Assembly (NCBI RefSeq): GCF_024763615.1
Contig: NC_077222.1
Coordinates: 26,288,001 to 26,352,000 of the forward strand
Source: Phlebotomus papatasi
Lineage: Eukaryota > Arthropoda > Insecta > Diptera > Psychodidae
Direction: 5' to 3'
Length of the DNA: 64,000 nt
Below, piece by piece: positions 34,241 to 47,090 of this stretch; position 1 is the first letter of the stretch; the number at the start of each line of letters is the position of its first letter. The position numbers and the translations under genes are program-made. The notes beneath the pieces are model-generated. The model had not been told where the DNA came from. It searched no databases and saw nothing but the letters and a program-made list of their open reading frames with translations.

Positions 34241-35899
34241 GAAAGTTCGGGATTCAAAACTTAATTGAAAATACGTAGCAATAGGAATTTTGACATTTTA
34301 GAAATTGCTAAATTTTAAAAAGATAGAGATATTCTGAAAAGGGATTAGACCTGTAGTTTTAGAACTGTATAAGGTCAAGGATAACTATTCTGAAACGGTC
34401 TTATGCATTGAATGTTAATTCTCTATTGAACTGAAATTACTATCTGAAATAGCCCCACTGGCTTTACAAATGTTAAATGTTATCTATCAGTTATCAGTAT
34501 TCGTTAAGTATTGAATTATTTCCAGTATGGGCTTAGTGAGTCTAAACGACAATTTCATTCTTAAACAAATCTATTAAAAAATATATTTAAAATAAAATAA
34601 TGGGGCAGTTTCGAACGTCTTAGTCAGTCATGTTATTCTCCATAATCTTTAGATTTTTTCCTAATAAATTAGGAATATATCACTACGACTTGTCCAAAAT
34701 AACGTAAGAATTTTAAAAATATTTTTAAAACATTATTACAAATATTTGGCAGATCGATTAAAAATGTATCAATTTTGTCCTAGTTATGTACCCCTCGATA
34801 ACAAATATCCCGCAGAATTAAAATTGACAAATCAATAAATTTACATCAAAGAAACGAATATCGAGAGGAAAAAAAAGAAACAAATAACTTGTACAATATT
34901 TCTCGAGGCGCTCCTTGGTAATTTCATTTATTACTCAATACAGAAGCTTATTGATTCTGTAATTCTGAGCTGCGTTACGACAATGGGAATAAGTTCTCGT
35001 AAGACTTCCACCAAATTTATAACTCATCTCAACAGTTAATGGGTACTTTTAATTTAAATACCAAATACAGAAAATTCACGTTCTCTCCCTTCAGTGTAAA
35101 TATTTCCTTACAAATTGCTTGGTCTTTTACAACCACCGAATAAAACTATAACGATTGTTGGAAATGGAAGCGAAATCGTGAATCATATTTGATAGAATGA
35201 GATGATAAAGCACCTCAATTGCACATTTTGATATTTTATTGAGAATTATCAAGTTGAATCACACAAGAGCCATAAACAAGTAATCTTGCACGAAAAGATG
35301 AAAATCAATATGAAGAATTATAGATGTAGATCGAGAATAAGAAAATGAGAAAAAATATTTATTCTTAGATCATAAATTATTTACGGTGATGATAAAAACA
35401 TTAATTACCCTCTCTGTTTGTTCCGGGGAAAAAATTAATCAAGATGTTGTGCATTTTATTGGACGCATTCATGAGGAAAGAGTGATTGGAAGTCTTGGTG
35501 ATTTTATTACAAATTTACGGATATAAATTGGATTTTTTTTTCCTTGTTGATTTCTCAACTGAAAAAATATCGCTTGAATTGAAGAAGAAAATTCTCAGAG
35601 GATTGAATTGTTGGAGTATGGGACAATTGGTTGGGAAATTGTGAGTAGAAATGTCGAACTTCTATTTTATATTAGATGCGATAAGAGAGGCTAAATGCCA
35701 GTTTTTGATGCCAAAATGTGTACTAATTCATATTTATGCGGTTTGTCTGTTGACTATTTCAGCCGTAGCAACATAATATAAACCAATAACCACATTTAGG
35801 GAATTGCCTCATTGAGTAATCGAAAATTATTGCCAGTGTCTCTCTCATGAAATTGATTAATCAAGTGAAAATTGAGTAAAGATATTTCATCTTCATGCT
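34241..35899. other. AT-rich non-coding sequence
   Basis: I see no gene, RNA or clear repeat in this stretch. Confidence 0.4.
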
Positions 35900-37115
35900 C
35901 TCACATCCGACAAGACCGCAGAAAAATCTCTCTATTCCAAATAGCGTCCCATCATACTACACATGCCCCTGTAAAAAATGAGTCCGCGTCGTCCCACATA
36001 GTTCCTATGGAAGTGAGTGCGAATGTTCCAAATATTTGCTCAGAAAATTCCACGTGAAACGTTGCCTTCATACGTTTTCTTATCATTTCACCTCATTGAA
36101 AAATTTCATTATTCTAATTACGGTCTGAGGTCCACGCTGTTTCGCGGAATTTCTACGGAAATGAGTTGGAATTTCCTTCGATTCTCGTGGGATAATTCTA
36201 CGTAACACGTTAATTTTGGGCGTTAACTTGTTATTCCTCTTCGTCGGAAAAAATCCTATTCCAAATAACGGCCAATCATCCTACATATACCCCTGTAAAA
36301 ATAAGTCCACGGCGTTCTGCCACATTCCAAGGAAATATGTTGGAATTTTCCAAGATGCTGGTGGAACAATTCCGCGTCACATGTTGCATTCGCACTTTTT
36401 CTAGTCGATTTTCTTCTTCGAAAAATTCCGCATTCCAAATAACTTCTCAGCATACTACACATATCCTTGTGAAAAATAAGTCCGAGACCTTCGTCGGAAT
36501 TTCCATTGAAATGGTCTAGAATTTCCTAAGATTCTATAGTGAAACAATATCTCATCAGATGCTCTCTTTACAAGTTGTCATCACATTTTTCCTCGTCAAA
36601 ATATTTCCTATTCCAAATAATATCCCATCATACTACATATATCCCAGTAAAAAAGAAGTCACCACATCTATACAGATTTTCAGTGGAAATGGACTGGAAT
36701 TTTCCAAGATTCTCCTGACACAATTCCGCATCAGGTATTCCATTCGCATGTTCTCTTGTCATTTTTCCTCGTCAAAATATTTCCATTTGCAAATAACGTC
36801 CTATCATACAACACATACCCCTATAAAATTTAAGTCGCCGCTGTTCCATAGAGTTTCTATGGAAGTGGTTGCAATTTTTCGATATCTTATATAGAATTCT
36901 TTGTGAAATGTTCCATTTACACGTTTTCTTGTCATTTTTCCTTGTCGAAAAATTTTCCTATTCCAAATAACATCCCATCATACTACACATACCCCAATAA
37001 ATTCTTTCTGTTCCGCGGAGTTTCCATTGATGTGAGTAAGAATTTTCCGATTTTTTCCACGGAACTATTCCACATGAGACGTTTCATTTGCATACTTTCT
37101 TATCGTTTTTATCTC
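35900..37115. repeat. Satellite-like tandem array, about seven units of about 175 bp
   Basis: The phrase CCAAATAACRTCCCATCATA-CTACACATA recurs at about 35938, 36261, 36436, 36615, 36790 and 36963; the last five are 173-179 bp apart, and the first gap is nearly two units with a decayed middle unit. Each unit also has TTTCTATGGAA, GAATTTTCC, a CATTCGCACGTTTTC-like phrase and TTTTTCCTCGTCGAAAA. Short similar frames in each unit are by-products of the repetition. Confidence 0.8.
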
Positions 37116-38454
37116 AGCGAAATACGAATTTGACATTGCAAATTACCAAAAAGTTTTAAAAGACATTCCTCAGTTCTGAAATGGAAATGTCTTGAAAAGT
37201 ACATGGAATTTTCTATTCAGTCGCTCGGAAATTTTAATATACTTTTAAAATTCTTTTTTTTTTAAATCATTTTGATAAATCCCATAAGAATATCAATATC
37301 AATTTCTATTTCTTAATTCAGTGCGTGAATGGAAAGAGTCAATAATATTTTCAAGAAATATCATTCGATACGATACATTTTTTACAGGGGCATTTATATG
37401 CTTCCTCGAAGAGGCTGATGGATGATCGTCAAAGTGGAAGTATCAATCTATAGATCATCCTATCTTTTCAACTTATATCCACCAAAGTCTTCCCCAGGCA
37501 GCGACTCTGAGCTTTTACGGCGAATTCATAACCCAGCGACACTGCTGCTTCAATAGCATCCCTCCCCAGAAGCACAAAAGAATAGAGAGAAAAAGGCGCA
37601 AAAATATATGACTAATGTATGTATTACATAATATCGCCTAATACGAAAGGGAGGGAGTGGGGTATGTATGAAAGTACATTGAAGAAAATATATGGAATAT
37701 AGGATTTTATGGGGTGTCCTCCCATCCCCTCGAGGTGGGCACGTAAACCTATAACAATTCATAGACTCACCATTTCATTGGCAAAACCACTCTCTCTCGC
37801 CATCCCCTAAACCCAATCGGCCAAGCCGTTGATTACTTCTTCATTCGCACCCATATATTGGGCAGTTTTTGGGCCAGAAAATGTTATAAGAGCCTTGTGA
37901 AGTGAGCCCCATGCAATGCATGGTGAAAAAGGAAAAGAGAAAAAGATGGAATATGAATTTTGCGGACGTGAAAATAATACATAAAAATTATATTAAAGGT
38001 GATGTCTTCAATCATAATAAAATCGAAAGGACTTCTCACGCAGAATGAGAAATGATTGGATCAGAAGACACAAGAGAAACCCACAATTACTAAGCTAAAA
38101 GTTCATTCTCTGTGGCATTTATGCCACAAGAAGAATAATGAAAGTTGAAGAGAAATCACATTACGAATCAGAAAATAGTTCTCGTTTTTCGGGAAGAGTG
38201 CTAAGAGATTTCTGAACGTACAAAATTTGGTGTGATTGAACGTGTAAGTATTTCAGGTTACCCGAAGTTCTTGAGAAAGAGAATTCGCACAGGAATTTCA
38301 TAGACGAATATTGTTTGACCGATTTAGTTGTAGCAGTTAAGAATTTAAATTTGATTAATGATACTTGAAGATCAGTCCTCTAGCGGGTAATAATCAACTA
38401 TCTCTGATACTTTCATAAAATATCTAATAGGTTAAGGGGGGAGTCTGAATTAGA
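37116..38454. other. Non-coding, partly less AT-rich sequence
   Basis: The part around 37400-37900 is less AT-rich than its surroundings and looks single-copy within the window. It could hold regulatory sequence or a 5' exon of the Beat gene, but I find no specific signal. Confidence 0.35.
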
Positions 38455-39150
38455 AAAGAAAAAAGGGTGGCAAAGCGTCACAGGCTTTGCGAAGTGCTCG
38501 AACTCGTGACTTACTTCAGAAATACTTTCGCATAATCTACCATTTACCGGTTCTCAACCGATTTGAACCGATTCCAATATCATTCAAAAGATCTTCCAAA
38601 ATTGTTTGAAAAGTATCGATTTTCGGATAAAAATTAGTTATCAGCTATGAACCGTTCATCACCGGTTCAAAACCGATTGGGACCGGTTCAGTTTTGTAGG
38701 TAATTCTAAAACCTTTCCAGCGAGCCCAAACATTACTCCATTCGCGTGATAAATGCGCTCTCTAGAGCCTTTTTAATCTTTGACCTTGAAAAACCGTTAT
38801 TAGGAATGATTCAATGCTATTTTCGTGTAAGGACGAAATGTTGGCTTGGGTAATCTCTAAAAAATATCTAAAAATGAAAAAAATCGCACGACGCGTTTTC
38901 GAACAATCCCAAAAAACATTGTTTTGTAGGGGATGGGAAGGGGTGGAGGGAAAATGAGGGGCATGTTAACGATCCTTGTATCGACTTATGCGGGAGTCCC
39001 CCTTAGGTCTCAAGCCGCTATCTCTTACCGTTTGGCCTCTAGAGCTGGAGACAGCCGAACGAACAGACAGACAGAAGTACAGACGGACAGACGGACAAAC
39101 AGCGTGACGACATTTCTCAGAAATCGTCTGAAACGTGAAAATTCGTTGAC
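38455..39150. repeat. Dispersed repeat family M, longest copy, with CAGACGGA microsatellite
   Basis: It runs from GGGTGGCAAAGCGTC and GTGCTCGAACTCGTGAC, through an ACCGGTT/AACCGATT-rich part, a TTTGACCTTGAAAAACCGTT segment and CTTACCGTTTGGCCTCTAGA, to an ACAGACGGACAGACGGAC run near 39070-39100. The same blocks occur at 54210-54870 in opposite orientation, and in part at 6178, 19490, 29455, 51410 and 63480. Confidence 0.55.
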
Positions 39151-39294
39151 AAGAGTGGTCTCCGGGGGGTGGAAGGTGAAAATTTTGAGGGGGTGAAAAA
39201 ATCGAGGGATTATATATACTGTTCTCTCCGTGAAGTTCGAGAAGTAATTAACTGTTTTTTGTGACTTTTTTAAAGAAAAAGGAAATGACTTAGG

Positions 39295-39531
39295 TAGAGT
39301 AAAGTGATACAAGTTGGACATAGTGTTACAAGTTGGACAATTCGCCGGTACAAGTTGGACATGGCCTTTTTCTTGATAAATACAGTACAAAATTTGTTTT
39401 TAAGCACAAGGAACCAAATTATAAAACTAAAGCATTAAAAATATACAAATAAAAATGAAGTACTAAATTTATCAAGAAAAAAGCCCTGCCCAAATTGTAC
39501 CATTGTTCAATTTGTAGCACTTTACCCTATA
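39295..39531. mobile_element. MITE with TAGAGTAAAGTG ends
   Basis: TAGAGTAAAGTGATACAAGTT on the left mirrors CAATTTGTAGCACTTTACCC on the right. ACAAGTTGGACA occurs three times in the left arm, and TTTTTCTTGATAAAT pairs with ATTTATCAAGAAAAA. It is about 237 bp. Confidence 0.65.
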
Positions 39532-40435
39532 TGATATATTTGGTGTAAGCTTATATTTCAAGGATCTCATTTTTTTTTTCGAAAAAAAACTGTAACGAAA
39601 TAACGAACCAATAAGGAAAGTTCACTGAAACATCTCGTTACAATAGTCGCTAATGTGCAGCTCATAAATCTTTTAAAAAAGATCAATTTTACAAGCATAT
39701 CTTCATACTTAAATCAGGAAAAACCGGAGAAAATTGTGAAACCAAAACTTTTTAATTATTTCAAAAAAAAAATGTTTTTTTTTAAATAAAATTTTCATTT
39801 TAACACGCCTTAAAAAACGAGAAATATTTTTGTCAAACACCTTTAAGATTCAACTGAAAGAAAATTTAATTCTGAAGAGAATAAACCTTAATTTCCTTCG
39901 GTTCATAATTTTTTTTAGAAGTGCAGAAAATGCAATTGAAAGTTTTGGAGGAGTTAATGGACGGAAAAATAGTGGACGGAAATCTCTTGATTTTTGCTCT
40001 TTAATTTTTCACCTTCTTCACTATGTTTCCAGAATGGATGTCTTTTCCATCGGGATTCAAAATAAAATCAAGAGATTTATTTTTTGTCCACTAGGGTAAA
40101 TGTCCTAATTTAAAACCATTTCCAGACGCTTTATCTTTGACAGAAGATTCAACACTTTAAGTTCAATTTTTTTCTGAACAGAATTATACATAAATTTGTT
40201 CTTTGACTCTTCTAGAATGTTACTGTTTAGTGAAAATTCTTAAAATATAATTAGAAAACTTCTTAAATACAAGGAAAACACACAAGTGCAGAATGCTTCT
40301 ATTGGAAACAAATTAATCCAAATGGAGACAAGGGAAAGTTTCTAATTGGAGACAAACAGTGTAAGTGAAATCGTGACGAAAGGCTTCCAAAACCTTATTG
40401 AGTTGCTCTTGAGTGCACGTTTGTTTGTCTGGCAA
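39532..40435. other. AT-rich non-coding sequence
   Basis: Nothing supportable seen. Confidence 0.4.
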
Positions 40436-40683
40436 AAATTTACGAACAAATGACAACATTTTACGAACATTTTTTGTATGTTTACGAATAATTACGAACA
40501 AATGTTTGTAAAAGTACAAAAAATGTTCGTCAAATGATCATTTTACAAACAATGTTTGTGAAAAAGGTACAAAATTTTGCGAACTTGTTTGTGAGTTACA
40601 TGATTCACGAGCATTTCGTAAGTCCTCCATAGGATTTCACAAACATTTACGAACAATTTTACAAAATATTTTTTTTCTGTGTA
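40436..40683. repeat. Short element built of TTTACGAACA and TTTGTTCGTAAA words
   Basis: The decamer TTTACGAACA and its reverse complement are repeated about ten times within 250 bp in both orientations, so the stretch can fold in several ways. It ends TTTTTTTTCTGTGTAG. No target-site duplication was identified. Confidence 0.5.
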
Positions 40684-42972
40684 GTTCTAATACTGATTTA
40701 TTAACATAAAATGTAATATTTACGTAAGAAGTTCAAAGATGTATAAATAATGTTTTTATTACTTAATTTTTAGATTTTTTCTATTCAAATAGATTTTATA
40801 AGTTTACTTACTGACGTAAATCTTACCTCGAGAAAATTTCGTAAGTCTTATTGGGAAAACATTAAAAAAAAATGGAATTATCTTTTGGACCAATTGAGGT
40901 AAGAATAATTTCAATTATTAACAACGTTCTCATGACCTAACTTGTACAAACACTATAGGAACATTTTGCTACTTGGGTATCTTCTCTTCCTTGGTTATGA
41001 CTCTTAAGTGGGAATTTGTGCAAGTTTGTTTCTGATTAATGTGGATATAAATTGCCACTCGAATTGATCTGAATGGTGTTATGGGTTAGATATGGTAGAC
41101 AAAAGGATAATATTTGCATGTAATTTATGAATATAGAGCCTGTAATGCCTTGTTTTGCCGCTGTAAATCATGCTTAAGAATTTAAGGACAATAAATTGAG
41201 AGAGAAACTAATTTTCTCAACCAAAGACTTAAAAGGAAGCCACAGATTAAAAGTTTTCTTGAAAAAGCAAAGATTTCTGGGAATTAATCCTAACTTTAAT
41301 TGACTGAAACATGATTACCTCTACCTGAAAGAATTAGAGAGGTTATTAGGTGGGTATTAAGTGAGATTTCTAAAGGACAGTCTCATCTCTTTTTTCGAAT
41401 ACATTTTCTTCCTCAAAGGATTCCTAACTAATTTTATTTAACAGTCCAGCCTATGGTGAAAGTTGATCTCAGAGGACACTTTTCTATTCACTTTGATTTT
41501 ATGTGTTTGTCCGAAATGCTTTCATTAAATCCATGTAAAATATTTACATCAAGAGAGAGAAATAGGGGAGATCGGAGACAATGGGAAAATCTCATGGTTG
41601 TGATGAGGTTTTTTGGGTGAGAGAAAATGGCACAAAGTGAGATATATGAGTAATTTAATATTCACGAAACATTTTGCGAAACTTTGTTTAGTTTATTTTT
41701 CATGCAACATGGAGAAATACAGGGATAGTAAATGCAAATGAATTACAATTTTAAAACAAATAGCATTTGATATATGTATTAACATGGCTTTAATTCACCA
41801 CACAACGGAAATTTTCTTGCTGTGTAACAAGAGTTGGGGAGAAGTTGCATTAGCTGGGGGAATATGGTGAGTGTACTCACAAAACTCCAAGAAAACCAAT
41901 CAACGAAATTTAATTTTCACTTCATATTTGAACAAGTTGTATTTGAATTATTTCTATATGGAAAATATTTTATATACTGCATTTTCGTGTGGTCTCGAAT
42001 CCCTCCAATCAGATAAATTTATGCATGGATAATATTAGGAACATCGCACTTCCAATTCATGTTTTATGGAAATTATTATCACAAATAGGGCAATTCAAAT
42101 AATTGAGTTGAGACTCTGAGACCAAATACCAAAATCATACGAGCAGACAGCAATACTCTCAATAATATTTAATGAGATACACATTCCTGAAGCATTGGCA
42201 TTATAAATATATTAGAAATATCTCTTGGACTGTGAAGCTTTGAAAAATAAATAAACGTGCTCAAAAGCGTTCTTCATAACTGCTTTGGCTAGGCGCATCT
42301 AATACGTAGCAAAACAATTCAAAAAATATACCTGATTTGCTTCTTTCATCATTATTTAATTAATTAGTCTTTTAGATGAAGTAAAATATTGTTTTTTAAG
42401 AACAAACATAAATCCTTTAATATTTTTCTTGATAGAAGAAAGTTTCATTAAGAAATTGAAAAATTATTATGATACTAAATATGGATAACAAAATTACGAT
42501 TTACTGTTGATTTATGTTTAAGTGTGACTTTTTGGTAAGTATCAGCAATAAAATTTAGCAAAAGCAAAATAAAGAATTTATCAAGGAATTTATTGTTTTC
42601 CATTTGTCGTACAAATATTTTAAACTCGTACTTGAATGGCACATTTTTTTTAGGTGCAATTTGGATTTCTGGTAGAACTTTATAAAAAAAAATACAATTT
42701 TCGGAGTATTTTACACCACGTTTTATCTTGTAAAATATCGAAGTAAAAAAAAACTCTACCGTTCAAGTATAAGATAGAGTTTAACTCATCACTTAACAGG
42801 AAATATTTATTTTTTGACGTCAAATGAATAGACTCTGAGAAATATTGCCCACCGAAAAGTATGTTTTTTTTGGTCAATAACCTTTTCCAAAAATCAGCAC
42901 GGAAAAGCAGAATTTTCAATATTTTGAAATGAAAATTTCACAAAATATAACTAATGTGTTCTACTTTTATAT
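40684..42972. other. AT-rich non-coding sequence
   Basis: I see no gene or clear element here. Short frames present have no recognisable domain. Confidence 0.4.
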
Positions 42973-43394
42973 GCCTAACTGTGTTATCACACTTGCACAT
43001 TAAAATTTTAATATGTTTCACATTAATTGTCGCTGGTGAGAGTTCAAATGTATAAGTTGTGTGTTTGAATCATTTTATATTCAAAATTTGGTCTATTTGT
43101 TGATAAAAAGGTAGACTTGACCGGCAACATTTGATATAAATTGATTTATAGAATTAATGCGAAAAATTAATGCGATTTTCTCTTTAATTTTTTAATGTGA
43201 AAAATATTTATGTTTTAGGTAAACTTAAACTTATTTTTGCAGGCCAAGTCCACTTCTTAATCAATAAATAAAAAAAACCCAAATATTAAGTGCCTCAAGA
43301 CACAAATAACATTTTTGAACGCTCACAAGCGACAATTAATGTGAATCACATTAAAATTTTAATATGCAAGTGTGATAACACCGTAAGACAGTTG
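42973..43394. mobile_element. MITE with inverted repeats of about 60 bp
   Basis: The left arm contains GTGTTATCACACTTGCACAT, TTAAAATTTTAATATG and CACATTAATTGTCGCT. The right arm gives these in inverted order: AGCGACAATTAATGTG, CATTAAAATTTTAATATG, GCAAGTGTGATAACAC. The spacer of about 270 bp is AT-rich and non-coding. Confidence 0.7.
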
Positions 43395-44226
43395 AGGGAT
43401 CCTAAGGTACTAAGAACATCCTAGATGTCCTACTAAAAAAAAGGTTCTGCAGTTTCTGACTAAAGCAAACTTCATGTTGTCTAGCAATTGTATCTTTCGA
43501 ATAAAATGCAACTTTTCAGCACTATCTAATACTCAATCTGTAAGGTACCTTTCTTCCTGTTTTGAGAAGTATTAAGTGTTCCTCTCTGTCTTGTTCCAGA
43601 GAGTCTTTATCAAGGACATCCCCTGCTCATCAATTACCATTGCAATTGCAACGGTTTCTCCGGATAATCAAGGATCTTTTTCTTTCTCCCTGACATTATT
43701 TTAATACACAAAAGTGCCAAATTACATTCACAGAAAAAATTTGTGAGATATTTCTTAAAACTTTCTTTGAATACAACACCAAATTAAATCACTTTTCTCT
43801 CCTTTTGTTTTGAATATTTTATAAGATTTTTCACATATATTTTTTATTCACCTAAAGCCCATAAAGCGATGTGTATTCTTTGATTTGCACTCCGCACTTA
43901 TTAATAATTCACAAATTATACCGAAAATTCAAATAAAATACTTTGAGGTTTTCATAGTAACTTCCATAAGAAACAGATAAAAATAACATTATGTTGATTT
44001 CATTTGGCTACTTGGGATTAGTTTGTTTTACCTCTTAGGAATCTGAGATTCTTTCAATAGAATTATTCAGTTCAGCATAATCAATAAATTCGTTATCAAA
44101 TTTCGAAAACTTCTTATATATCTTTAAGTTTAGTAATACTTTGGATTAGATTCGAATTTCAGTACTCAAACTAGAATAAAATCAATAAAATTGAATAGAA
44201 AACTTAATATGCTTATCCTATCTTAG
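43395..44226. other. Non-coding sequence
   Basis: Nothing supportable seen. Confidence 0.4.
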
Positions 44227-44228
44227 TA

Positions 44229-46745
44229 CAGTAGACTCTCTCAAATTCGGACATTTCGGACCGAAATGTCACCCGAATTAGAGAGAAATTCGGGCATCAA
44301 ATTGTTTGAAATGCAACGATTTTTTGTTCTTCCGCATACTCATACTAAGTTTACATACTATGGTAAATTTCATGAAACCCCCCTTATAATGCAAAATCAC
44401 ATCATAACTAAGACGAAACGTGCCAAATTTCAGAATATAGTAAAGAGAGGTAATCCGGATACTTTTCATTGAGTGCGACTTTAATGCTTGTTTTTGGACT
44501 GATGAAATATTTTTTTCCCCATTCCAAATCAATAGAATTATTCTTTGTTTAATTTAGAATCATAATAGAAATAGAATTTTAGCAATAATATTGACGAAAA
44601 TTAATAAAATTACGATAATATTAGTATATGCGCAAGAATGTTACTGCGACGCTTTTATGTAACTCCGTTGAATTCGATCAAACTCGGATGCTCATTTTAA
44701 GGAAAAGTTTAATGCATAAAAATGAGAAGATATTATTTCAAAAACATTTTTTAGAGTTTTATTCCATCAATTCATTTCATTAATTTATTATTTAATTATA
44801 TATATTTTTATTTATTTTAAGATTGCACTCAATTCTTTGATTTTTCCTCGGTTTTCTTGGCTGACTTCCTTCCACGTTTTTTCTTTTCAGCTTCAATTGG
44901 CATTTGAGCCTTTTCCTTTACCATGTGTTTCTCCTTTAGTTTTATCTCCTTTTCTTCTGCCCTTATATTTTTGTTCCTCTCTCTGGTCAACTTCCGTTCA
45001 GCAATTTCTTTCTTTTTTTGTAAATCCTGCCTCAATTTTTCCTCCTGTTCCGCGATAATTTCCTCGGAAGATACAATATACTGGTGTTTCACATTGCTGG
45101 CTTTGACCCTCTTCTTCTGACGACGTTTTGGAATTTCTCCTGGCCAGAAATAGCATTGTTTTAGTGTGTCGAAGATCGGTTGAGTCTCAGAAGTTGCAGA
45201 GAGTTGGTTTCCAGGGATGACTGGATCATTTGAAGGATTATTGTCGGTGGCCTGATCGTGCTGGTTATTGATAATGGACTCCTCTGAATGTTGGAAAACA
45301 TTTTTCGGGAAATAAAGACCAGCATAGAAAAGTGGCCCATCCATCCAGCCACTCTGTGGTGACGTTCCCATTTTCCATCCTTCTGCGTTGTGAATGGCAA
45401 TTTTTGGAGTAATGTCAGTTTTATGAACAGCCATTGGAGGAGCAAGTTCGCCAGTAGCTGACACCCTGAGGAGTACTGTGATACATTGCTTCGGTCCTGA
45501 ATTTTTAAGAGATGGAACTACACGTGAACCTCTCCTGAACAGTACATTTCCATCTTCCGGTGTCAAAAAGAAGGCACTTTCGTCGCAATTAAAAACACGG
45601 TCTGGTGAAATGCTCAGAAGGTTGTGTTCTGTGAAATATTTAAGACAATTCTGAAACCATTCCGTGAGGTCTTCAGCAGTAACAGTAGCTCTTTCCAATG
45701 AGAAGGATTTTGGCTTGCGCATGCTGAGCTCTGGATGACGCTTAAGAAAATTCCTGAACTAAACGTCTCCGGGTCTTCCAGCTGTAAAATGGTTTGGAAT
45801 TTTGTAGACCTCACAGATGAGTTTAACGCTGTCCAGAACTTGTTCCTTCCCGATGGGATGCCAGCCATCCGCACATCCCAGGATCCATTTGACAAGTTCT
45901 TTTTCCTGTTCTTTTGAAAGAATTGTTGGCCTTCCATTGGGGCACTCCTCTGGGTATTTGCCGGTCAATTTGTTGTGCAGTGTTGTTCTTGGGACATTAA
46001 ATGTTTTGGATGCATATGCTATGGTAGAACCATCTCGTACACACTGCAAGGCATTCCTAATACCTTCCTTAGAGTCGGGCTTGTCCTTATAGGTCTTTTC
46101 TTTTGTTCCCTTTGGCATCTGAAACAGAAAAAGAGTCCTGAACAATGCAAATTCTGAACCAAAACATTGACTTTCACCGCATCCGACATGCATCGAAATG
46201 TAAACATTCACAAAAATCACTTATTTCTGTATGAATTATTTATATTATCAATAAACTCTTACTCACCTTGTAGATCAATAACTACACTAACTTTTATTAA
46301 TAATTTTGATTGCAAATAATGTTTTATTATATAGAAAAAACACTAAACTTTTTCCAGCGACGAGCTGTCAACAGCAAAATTTTCTCAGAAATTAAATTTT
46401 TAGTACACAACCCAGCTGACCCGAGCTTAAAAAATATTTCTCTTACCCACTTATTAAACCGATAAAAATATAATTTTTGGTTTTTCTTAAAGTAGATAAG
46501 TTATAATATGATACTTCAGTAATTAATTACAGAAATATAAATATAAATTATATTTTAAGTGGATGTATCGGAGTTAAATCGGTCGCGGCATCCGAGTTTT
46601 GCAATCGTCGGAGTTACATGGCCTTACTATATTATCTTCAATTGAAAACTTAAAAAATGTCGATAAACTTTTTTTCAAATTTAACTGATGCCCGAATTAA
46701 AGAGTAGCCCGATCTTAAAAGATCCGAATTATCGAGAGTCTACTG
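44229..46745 (-). mobile_element. pogo/Tigger-like DNA transposon, 2.5 kb, TA target site
   Basis: Both ends begin CAGTAGACTCTC, followed by imperfectly matched AATTCGGA and ATTCGGGCATCA words, and both are flanked by TA (44227-44228 and 46746-46747). CAG-starting termini and TA duplication are typical of the pogo/Tigger group of the Tc1/mariner superfamily. Inside, on the minus strand, is a damaged transposase gene (44829-46118). Confidence 0.85.
44829..46118 (-). pseudogene. Broken Tigger/Jerky-type transposase
   Basis: The start ATG (46118-46116) follows directly on a good acceptor (TTTCTGTTTCAG), so an upstream exon may exist. Residues about 12-55 form a Pipsqueak-type helix-turn-helix (NVPRTTLHNKL), followed by a CENP-B-like DNA-binding region (GCADGWHPIGKEQV). 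A TAG at 45761-45759 interrupts the frame just before FRNFLKRHPELSMRKP. The frame then stays open to 44829. The start of the DDE domain is present, with the first catalytic Asp in FNCDESAFF and the later block GWMDGPLFYAGLYF. The part that should hold the second and third acidic residues (a VDGH-like and a QPxD-like motif in the family) is absent, and the frame goes straight to a Lys/Glu-rich coiled tail ending KKTEEKSKN. The copy thus has two lesions: a nonsense codon and a large in-frame internal deletion. Confidence 0.85.
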
Positions 46746-46747
46746 TA

Positions 46748-47090
46748 TGCTATCCGTGCAGTCCAGGCACATTGTAAGTAATCGAAAAAATCGGTCTGTA
46801 AAAACGGAAATGGATTTATTTCAAAACCATTAAGAACTGGGTTTGAAATATTTTAAATTTGTACGAAATCCCGTAATTTACCCAGAGTAATCTAGTCTCA
46901 GCTCTATGATATTCGGATTTCGGGTATCCGGCACTCCGATATAAATAGAAATGACAGATGTCAGACACCCAGTACTGTCATTTATACCCCGGACCCAGAC
47001 ATCTGGATAACGGAGAGTAGACTGCAATAGACCAAAATTTTATAAACTAACCTTAAAATATATCTTTCTAAACTGCAATCTAATTGTACT
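46748..47090. other. Non-coding sequence with small inverted repeats
   Basis: Between about 46915 and 47025 the words GGGTATCCGG, AATGACAGATGTC and CAGTACTGTCATTTATACC suggest a decayed hairpin repeat. I cannot define its ends. Confidence 0.35.

Noticed and set aside
35900..37115. CRISPR-like spacing of repeats
   Set aside because: The units are long, contiguous and diverged, with no unique spacers, and the genome is animal.
35872..37133. Series of similar short frames with SYYIYPSKK-like words
   Set aside because: They arise from the 175-bp satellite units and have no starts or domains suggesting genes.
44837..46092. Plus-strand frames across the transposon
   Set aside because: They are antisense shadows of the damaged transposase.
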